Positions 1 through 3,927 of a stretch of 5,100 bases of DNA are shown in pieces (the stretch's first letter is position 1; the number at the start of each line of letters is the position of its first letter). Location of the stretch: NCBI GenBank assembly GCA_012837565.1, contig DUQY01000203.1, positions 1 through 5,100 on the forward strand. The letters run 5' to 3'. The DNA is from Bacteroidales bacterium (GTDB lineage: Bacteria > Bacteroidota > Bacteroidia > Bacteroidales > P3). The notes beneath the pieces were generated by a model. It ran no database searches. It was not told the DNA's origin and saw nothing but the letters and a program-made list of their open reading frames with translations. Position numbers and translations under genes: made by a program.

Positions 1-12
1 ATTTATATAAAA

Positions 13-46
13 AAACGGGACGAGTATAGATATATTCGTCCCGTTT
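13..46 (-). terminator. Intrinsic terminator of the TM2-domain gene
   Basis: An 11-bp perfect inverted repeat (13-23 against 36-46, sequence AAACGGGACGA and its complement) lies 33 nt past the stop of the TM2 gene. Read on the minus strand, the GC-rich stem runs into a T-tract (complement of the A-run 9-15). The plus strand also continues into T-rich sequence, so the hairpin could stop transcription from the left as well. Confidence 0.85.
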
Positions 47-79
47 ACATTTTTGTTTTAAATATATTTTATGCGGTAA

Positions 80-502
80 TTATAACCACATAAAGAATTT
101 AGTATTGCCAACATATGGACGGATATTGTCATTAGCTGCTCCAATTAGCAAAACAACCCAGTCAACAAAAGGAACTACACCAAAAATACCTCCACAAGTA
201 ACAATATATAGTCCAAACATAAGATTGCTTGTTCCTAAATAGTGACGGTGAATTCCAAAACCTCCAACAACAGTACATATTGCAAATGCAGCCCAAGGAT
301 TAGGTGCATTTAAATAAGCAGACCCTGAAGCATTGTTTGCCATCATTGACCCTGCAGCAAATGCATTAATTTCTTGATATGCTACTTCTGTAGCAGTTGC
401 AAATAACGCATCTACATCGTTATCATTGATTTCATACTTTTCTGCGAACGTAACTGATGATAGAGAAAACATCGCAACAAATAGTAAAACTAACTTTTTC
501 AT
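80..502 (-). CDS. Exported TM2-domain protein, 140 aa
   Basis: Residues 1-20 form a typical signal peptide (MKKLVLLFVAMFSLSS then VTFA, cleavage likely before E21). A polar stretch of about 45 residues follows, then a TM2 domain (about 69-122). The domain has a first hydrophobic segment, the hallmark turn GGFGIHRHYLG (80-90), a second hydrophobic segment, and Asp114 near the start of the last one; TM2 proteins usually have G-x-F-G-x-H-R-F-Y-L-G and a conserved Asp. The second aromatic of that signature is His87 here. TM2 proteins are small membrane proteins of largely unknown role, and in Bacteroidota many carry an N-terminal signal sequence. The start is supported by the signal peptide and by a promoter 34 nt upstream; there is no Shine-Dalgarno. 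The gene appears monocistronic, with a terminator on each side. Precise function is unknown. Confidence 0.88.
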   Translation of the reverse strand: MKKLVLLFVAMFSLSSVTFAEKYEINDNDVDALFATATEVAYQEINAFAAGSMMANNASGSAYLNAPNPWAAFAICTVVGGFGIHRHYLGTSNLMFGLYIVTCGGIFGVVPFVDWVVLLIGAANDNIRPYVGNTKFFMWL

Positions 503-535
503 AAGCGTTTAATTTTGATTAATATGATTAATATG

Positions 536-566
536 CAAAGAAAGTACTTTTATTTGAAATAAACAA
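536..566 (-). promoter_or_regulatory. Bacteroidota-type promoter of the TM2 gene
   Basis: On the minus strand, TTG (566-564) is followed after exactly 20 nt by TTTCTTTG (543-536) and then C. This matches the Bacteroidota -33 / -7 pattern (TTG, about 19-21 nt, TAnnTTTG) except for T instead of A at the second base of the -7 box. Transcription would start near 530, giving a leader of roughly 28 nt. Confidence 0.65.
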
Positions 567-632
567 TCTTTTATTGTATTTTTATCAATTTTCTTTTAAG
601 AACAGATACAAGCTAAGTATTAATCAAAGTAA

Positions 633-661
633 AAAGCCATCAGTTATTAACTGATGGCTTT
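633..661 (-). terminator. Intrinsic terminator of the beta-barrel gene
   Basis: A 13-bp perfect stem (633-645 with 649-661; core AAAGCCATCAGTT) with a 3-nt loop lies 23 nt downstream of the barrel gene stop. It is followed on the minus strand by a short T-run. Confidence 0.85.
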
Positions 662-684
662 CCATATTATGTAAATTATTTTTA

Positions 685-1200
685 TTAGAATTTGAATGAA
701 AGACCAATTGTTCCATTAGTAATCCCATATCCTCCTTCTACATAAATACCAACTCTATTATTGAAGTAATAACGAAGTCCTGCATAACCACCTAGTCCAA
801 GTCCGCTTTTGTGACTTCCAAGATAGTCATCATCATCAGAGCTCCAAATAATAAATCCAAGTAGTAGACCACCATAAACTTCTAAATTATCAACTATAGT
901 ATAGTTTAATTGACCTCTTAGTCCAGGGTAGAATATATTGTGATGATATTTGTAACTCCCCCATTTTTCATTATAAGAAGAGATACCTAAATAAGCTCCA
1001 ACTCCGGAGTTAAGTCCGTTTAATCCGAAAACATTATTATAAACTCCCCACATCATAGATAATTCAACAGGGATACCATAACTACCAAATCCAACTCCAA
1101 CACTACCTACTTTTGTTCCTTTTTGGAAAACAGGGGTTTGAGCTGAAGTGGAGAAGCTAATACCTAATGCTAAAATAGCAACTAAAATAATCTTTTTCAT
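685..1200 (-). CDS. Small outer-membrane beta-barrel protein, 171 aa
   Basis: The protein starts with a signal peptide (MKKIILVAILALGISFSTSA, cleavage near A20/Q21). The rest alternates glycine and aromatic/hydrophobic residues in amphipathic strands: about 31-39, 66-75, 89-103, 106-119, 133-147 and 149-171. It ends in Phe171 (GLSFKF), the usual C-terminal signal for the BAM machinery. The segment GYAGLRYYFNNRVGIYVEGG (138-157) is typical of the small outer membrane beta-barrel families of Bacteroidota. A run of four Asp (122-125) lies in a probable surface loop. About 150 mature residues suits an eight-stranded barrel. The -7 box at 1276-1269 precedes it, but no terminator separates it from the ferredoxin gene, so read-through is possible. 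The role (structural, adhesion or stress) cannot be told from sequence. Confidence 0.85.
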   Translation of the reverse strand: MKKIILVAILALGISFSTSAQTPVFQKGTKVGSVGVGFGSYGIPVELSMMWGVYNNVFGLNGLNSGVGAYLGISSYNEKWGSYKYHHNIFYPGLRGQLNYTIVDNLEVYGGLLLGFIIWSSDDDDYLGSHKSGLGLGGYAGLRYYFNNRVGIYVEGGYGITNGTIGLSFKF

Positions 1201-1268
1201 ATAATTCTATTTATAAATTTCCCCTACTCTTTTATTGGCTTTTCGAGTTCCGCCATATACTTATTTTG

Positions 1269-1276
1269 CAAAGATA
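1269..1276 (-). promoter_or_regulatory. Probable -7 box of the beta-barrel gene
   Basis: TATCTTTG followed by C on the minus strand is a perfect TAnnTTTG box, identical to those before the ferredoxin and tRNA-Asp genes. No TTG sits 19-21 nt upstream, so the -33 part is weak. A start near 1264 would give a leader of about 63 nt. Confidence 0.5.
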
Positions 1277-1322
1277 AATTAGTTTAATTTAATAAATACT
1301 ATTTACTACTATTATTCTGCTT

Positions 1323-1508
1323 CTATTCTTTTATTACCATTGCTCCCATTGGGCAGTATTTCACGCATTTATTACAATTTATGCAAGTATCGTAGTCAAT
1401 CACAGGATAATCTTCCGTATTTTGCGTTATTGCATTAACAGGACATATCCTTATAAGAGGACATACATGATCGTGTGGACATTTAGTTTTATCAAGTGCT
1501 ACAGCCAT
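1323..1508 (-). CDS. Small 4Fe-4S ferredoxin-like protein, 61 aa
   Basis: The C-terminal half holds a complete iron-sulfur motif, C42-x2-C45-x2-C48-x3-C52-P (CINCNKCVKYCP), which binds one [4Fe-4S] cluster in this family. The N-terminal half keeps the pseudo-symmetry of a two-cluster ferredoxin, including C22-P followed by V-N-A-I, but its cysteines are spaced C10-x5-C16-x5-C22-P with His12 and His14 between the first two, instead of C-x2-C-x2-C-x3-C-P. It therefore has seven cysteines rather than eight, and the first cluster may be absent, altered or three-cysteine-ligated. From memory, similar 60-residue proteins with a CP-x2-H-x-CP start occur in anaerobic bacteria. It is cytoplasmic (no signal peptide) and probably transfers electrons; the partner is unknown. 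It has its own promoter, an A-rich leader and no Shine-Dalgarno. Confidence 0.9.
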   Translation of the reverse strand: MAVALDKTKCPHDHVCPLIRICPVNAITQNTEDYPVIDYDTCINCNKCVKYCPMGAMVIKE

Positions 1509-1558
1509 AGTTTTATTTTTTTATTTAATAATTATTAGTATAAATTCTATTCAGGGTG

Positions 1559-1589
1559 CAAAGATATAAACATAAACATATATACCCAA
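1559..1589 (-). promoter_or_regulatory. Bacteroidota-type promoter of the ferredoxin gene
   Basis: TTG (1589-1587) is followed by exactly 20 nt and then TATCTTTG (1566-1559) and C on the minus strand, a full match to the Bacteroidota -33/-7 consensus. Transcription would start near 1553, about 45 nt before the ATG. Confidence 0.75.
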
Positions 1590-1649
1590 TAGATGCTTTC
1601 TATATCTAAATAGACTTAATCTATAGGTAGCATAAGTAAAAGCGTCTAT
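1589..1649. repeat. Imperfect inverted repeat upstream of the ferredoxin promoter
   Basis: ATAGATGCTTT (1589-1599) can pair with AAAGCGTCTAT (1639-1649): 11 positions with one T-G wobble. A smaller inner stem CTATA/TATAG (1600-1604 with 1622-1626) lies within the loop. The left arm touches the -33 TTG of the ferredoxin promoter. It could be an operator-like site or chance in AT-rich DNA. It has no terminator-like T-tract. Confidence 0.3.
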
Positions 1650-1660
1650 GTTTTCTGAGA

Positions 1661-1730
1661 TTGAAACGAAGAAAGAAAAGTTTGAAACAAAGAGTTGAGA
1701 CTTTGAAACGAAGATTTATGAGATTGAAAT
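1661..1730. repeat. Short tandem array with 21-bp period
   Basis: The core TTGAAACGAAGA recurs at 1661 (exact), 1682 (one change) and 1703 (exact), with a degenerate fourth copy (TTGAAAT) at 1724. All steps are exactly 21 bp, and the 9 bp between cores are not conserved. The array lies between the tmRNA terminator and the ferredoxin promoter. Because 21 is divisible by 3, both strands read as seven-residue repeats here, but a stop codon and the overlap with tmRNA argue against a working gene. See findings. Confidence 0.6.
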
Positions 1731-1741
1731 GTGTAAATAAA

Positions 1742-1769
1742 AAAAGGCATTGATTAATCAATGCCTTTT
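1742..1769 (-). terminator. Intrinsic terminator of tmRNA
   Basis: A perfect 28-bp palindrome (1742-1755 with 1756-1769; arm AAAAGGCATTGATT) begins 5 nt past the tmRNA 3' end. On the minus strand it continues into a T-run (complement of A-run 1739-1745). No T-run follows on the plus strand, which fixes the direction. Confidence 0.92.
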
Positions 1770-1774
1770 GAGCG

Positions 1775-2167
1775 TGGACTTGCAGGGAGTCGAACCCTGG
1801 TCCAAACAAGAAACTAATAAGCTTTCTACATGCTTATTCTTTCATTAATTTTAGTGATTGAGACGGAGAAAGACACCCAATTCAATCCTTATCTTTTTTA
1901 ATTTCGTAATTATGCCAAAGTCTCATAAAAACTATCTCTATTTTGCGTGCGTCCCTGTATCGTCGACCATAGAGAATAGGTCTTGGAGGAACGTTTTGCT
2001 CCGCACCGCTGGCACGGATTAAGCTAATCTACTAAACTTCGATTAAGCAGCAAAAGCGTAATTTGATTCGCCTGTTGTTTGTTTTGTAACCCTTGTTAAG
2101 GCATTTGTTACCTGTGCCTGCATGCTTACGTACCCATTTACCTTGCTGTCAAAACCAAACCAAGCCC
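1775..2167 (-). ncRNA. ssrA: tmRNA (transfer-messenger RNA), 393 nt
   Basis: tmRNA rescues ribosomes stalled on mRNAs without a stop codon and tags the unfinished protein for proteolysis, acting with SmpB. The ends form the alanine tRNA-like domain: 5' GGGCTTG (2167-2161) pairs with 3' CAAGTCC (1782-1776), with the G3-U70 wobble that alanyl-tRNA synthetase recognises, and A73 at 1775. The T-arm reads CAGGG-TTCGACT-CCCTG, and the 5' part has the typical TTTTGACAGC after the acceptor strand. The conserved segment AAGCATGTAGAAAGC precedes the 3' domain. The tag reading frame is at 2072-2043. Genomic bases after A73 are CGC, so CCA must be added after transcription. The gene has its own terminator. 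A promoter was not convincingly seen upstream. Confidence 0.96.
2043..2072 (-). other. tmRNA proteolysis-tag reading frame (GESNYAFAA)
   Basis: Inside tmRNA, the codons GGC GAA TCA AAT TAC and then GCT TTT GCT GCT TAA encode GESNYAFAA and a stop. The resume codon is taken as GGC (Gly) by analogy with the GE-x-NYALAA tags of related bacteria; the preceding ACA is not part of those tags. The usual Leu before the final AA is Phe here. Confidence 0.88.
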
Positions 2168-2224
2168 ATAGATATGTTGCGTATAGAACGTAGATTTACT
2201 ATTCCTATTGTATATAAAAACAAA

Positions 2225-2249
2225 AAAGAGTCCTAAATAAAGACTCTTT
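2225..2249 (-). terminator. Intrinsic terminator of tRNA-Asp
   Basis: An 8-bp stem (AAAGAGTC, 2225-2232, with 2242-2249) and 9-nt loop lie 23 nt after the tRNA. Minus-strand transcription then meets a T-rich run (complement of 2214-2227). It separates the tRNA from the tmRNA transcript. Confidence 0.8.
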
Positions 2250-2272
2250 AATTTATGTTTTCATTATTTTTT

Positions 2273-2350
2273 TGGCGGTCCGGACGAGACTCGAACTCGC
2301 GACCCCATGCGTGACAGGCATGTATTCTAACCAAACTGAACTACCGAACC
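2273..2350 (-). tRNA. tRNA-Asp (anticodon GTC)
   Basis: A complete cloverleaf can be drawn: acceptor GGTTCGG with CCGGACC (one T-G pair), D-stem GTTC/GAAT, anticodon stem CATGC/GCATG around the loop CTGTCAC (anticodon at 2315-2313), a 5-nt variable loop, and T-stem GCGAG/CTCGT around TTCGAGT. The discriminator is G73 (2276), as expected for Asp. The next three bases are CCA (2275-2273), so the 3' end is genome-encoded, unlike that of the neighbouring tmRNA. The body without CCA is 75 nt. Confidence 0.97.
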
Positions 2351-2390
2351 ATTTTGTTTTTTTAAGAGTTTCCTCTCTCAAAAGCAAGTG

Positions 2391-2420
2391 CAAAGATACA
2401 ACGTTTTTTCTACCTACCAA
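2391..2420 (-). promoter_or_regulatory. Bacteroidota-type promoter of tRNA-Asp
   Basis: TTG (2420-2418, within TTTG 2421-2418) is followed by 19 nt and TATCTTTG (2398-2391) plus C on the minus strand. Transcription would start about 35 nt before the tRNA. It lies just after the methyltransferase stop, and no convincing terminator separates that gene from the tRNA, so some read-through is possible. Confidence 0.7.
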
Positions 2421-2442
2421 ATTTTTGTAGATATTTTTTTAA

Positions 2443-2976
2443 TTATTCTTTTAGGTGATTAAATAAATGCCAGACTACTATTCCTGTAGTTACTGATATA
2501 TTTAAAGAATGTTTTGTGCCATATTGCGGAATTTCAATCACTCCATCAGAATTATTGATAATATCTTGATCAACTCCATCAACTTCATTGCCCATAATTA
2601 TTGCAATTTTTGAATCTTTATTTGGATGGAATTCATTTAGTTTTATGCTCCCCTCAGCCTGTTCTATGCTATAAATCTTATATCCTTGTTCTCTTAAATT
2701 ATCAATAGCCTCTTTTGTTGTCAAGGTATATTCCCAATCAACTGTTTCTGTTGCACCGAGGGCTGTTTTATTTATTTCCCTATGAGGAGGCTTTGGAGTT
2801 ATGCCGCAAAGATAGATTTTCTCAACCACAAAAGCATCAGAAGTTCTAAACACAGAGCCAACATTATTCATGCTTCTAATATTGTCAAGCACAATAACAA
2901 GAGGGAGTTTCTTTGTTTCCTTAAACTCCTCTACGCTAATTCTATTTAATTCTTTTAATGAGAGCTTCGTATTCAT
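2443..2976 (-). CDS. TrmH/SpoU-family RNA 2'-O-ribose methyltransferase, 177 aa
   Basis: All three SPOUT motifs of the TrmH (SpoU) family are present. Motif 1 is N32-x-R-S-x2-N38-V-G-S-x-F-R44, with the catalytic Arg expected in this motif. Motif 2 is IIMGNEVDGV (126-135), and motif 3 is IPQYGTKHSLNISV (149-162). Motifs 2 and 3 build the trefoil-knot S-adenosylmethionine site. The family transfers a methyl group to the 2'-OH of a nucleotide in tRNA or rRNA; which RNA and position cannot be read here. The single catalytic domain without an extra RNA-binding domain matches a common Bacteroidota subgroup of about 175 residues. The ATG overlaps the stop of the upstream GldN-like gene (shared ATGA, 2976-2973), indicating a common transcript and probable translational coupling. 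No terminator was recognised downstream. Confidence 0.93.
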   Translation of the reverse strand: MNTKLSLKELNRISVEEFKETKKLPLVIVLDNIRSMNNVGSVFRTSDAFVVEKIYLCGITPKPPHREINKTALGATETVDWEYTLTTKEAIDNLREQGYKIYSIEQAEGSIKLNEFHPNKDSKIAIIMGNEVDGVDQDIINNSDGVIEIPQYGTKHSLNISVTTGIVVWHLFNHLKE

Positions 2977-3923
2977 TGTATTCTTATTCCAAGTTGCATA
3001 AATCCTCTATCATCTGGGTCAAGAAGAGGAATAATGTATTTTACTTTCTTAAATATTTCAAGGTTTCCTTTATCAATACTCCAAGTTTCTCCTATTCTTA
3101 TATTATTTATATCCTCTGGTATAATATCACTAACTACCTCTCTTTTCTCTTCAAGTCCTGTTTCGTCATTTTCAATAAGAATAGTCCTTTTTAGAATAAA
3201 TAAATCATCAACCTCCTTTGGAGCCTTAAACTTTGTTCCATCTGATTTGAAAATTGAAGCATCTTTATTCTTAGCCTTAGCAAAGATAGAGTTGGAATAA
3301 GGATTTTGAACAGGATATTTTAGCTTCTGAAGAGAAATAACAGTATCTGGAATATTAAAATTATCTGGGTTTTCTTTAGGTTTACTTGTAAATTCAGTAT
3401 TTTCTGATTCTGGGAATATCCAAAATAGTTGTAATTCTAAGGTATCAATCTTTTCATCAGTAAAACTCTTATAACGCACAAGGGTAGGGCAGTAGGCTTT
3501 TACATTCTTATCCAGTGCAAGAGTCTTATAGTCATATCTAATAAATTCTTCAAAATAATAAGTTGAAATATATGGCAGAATAAATTTGAAAACAGAATCT
3601 TTGCTTAACTTATTTCCAAACTCCTTTGCTTCAAATTCAATTACCCTCTTAATTACAGTATCTATTGATATTTCTCTCTTTCTTATATCGTATATTTTAA
3701 CCCTCTTAGAACTAACCCCATCAATTATTATCTTAGCAAGCTCCTCCCTATAATACCCGGTAATATGTTCAAACTTCCTTGGATTAATACTATTGTAAAT
3801 CTCCCATTCAGGATTAAATACTCCTACCTTATTATATTCGTGTTCAATGGAATAATTATACTCTTGAGCAAAGCCAGAAAAGGAAATAAATGATAGAACT
3901 AATAATATTATAATCTTTTTCAT
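2973..3923 (-). CDS. Exported GldN/PorN-like protein, 316 aa (second paralogue)
   Basis: The signal peptide is MKKIIILLVLSFISFSGFA, cleaved probably before Q20. The protein is a diverged paralogue of the 340-residue protein upstream. Shared blocks are I-D-T-V-I-K-R-V (87-94, against FDTIMKNL), a Lys-Thr-Leu/Met block near 133 leading to Pro146, LFWIFPE (166-172, like the LFWVFFP block of GldN), and a C-terminal RIGETWSIDK...VKYIIP block (276-299) ending in RGFM. GldN/PorN is a periplasmic component of the type IX secretion system that forms a ring with the lipoprotein GldK/PorK. Membership is inferred from remembered GldN motifs and is less certain here than for its neighbour. The Trp of the first WxxD-type block (W133 in the paralogue) is replaced. 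It starts 4 nt after the previous stop, behind a strong Shine-Dalgarno, and overlaps the methyltransferase gene by 4 nt. Confidence 0.72.
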   Translation of the reverse strand: MKKIIILLVLSFISFSGFAQEYNYSIEHEYNKVGVFNPEWEIYNSINPRKFEHITGYYREELAKIIIDGVSSKRVKIYDIRKREISIDTVIKRVIEFEAKEFGNKLSKDSVFKFILPYISTYYFEEFIRYDYKTLALDKNVKAYCPTLVRYKSFTDEKIDTLELQLFWIFPESENTEFTSKPKENPDNFNIPDTVISLQKLKYPVQNPYSNSIFAKAKNKDASIFKSDGTKFKAPKEVDDLFILKRTILIENDETGLEEKREVVSDIIPEDINNIRIGETWSIDKGNLEIFKKVKYIIPLLDPDDRGFMQLGIRIQ

Positions 3924-3927
3924 TTCA

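Noticed and set aside
1621..1809. 62-codon minus-strand reading frame with seven-residue repeats (RFKVSTL, CFKLFFL)
   Set aside because: Its start lies in the 3' end of tmRNA and it runs through the tmRNA terminator. The repetition comes from the 21-bp DNA repeat, so it is not a gene.
2168..2200. Candidate tmRNA promoter around TACGTTCT (2192-2185)
   Set aside because: It matches the -7 consensus poorly (TTCT instead of TTTG) and its distance from the 5' end depends on unknown processing.
2409..2431. Hairpin TCTAC / GTAGA after the methyltransferase gene
   Set aside because: Only 5 bp with a 13-nt loop, and on the minus strand it is followed by A's rather than T's, so it is not a terminator for that gene.
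2807..2814. TATCTTTG box inside the methyltransferase gene
   Set aside because: It matches the -7 box on the minus strand, but no TTG lies 19-21 nt upstream and it sits mid-gene with no gene start after it.
3281..3288. TATCTTTG box inside the second GldN-like gene
   Set aside because: It lacks a -33 element at the right distance and codes for conserved-frame residues. It lies about 305 nt before the methyltransferase start, too far to be convincing.
2958..3300. Two plus-strand reading frames (78 and 88 codons)
   Set aside because: They lie opposite the well-supported second GldN-like gene and show no promoter, start signal or recognisable motif.
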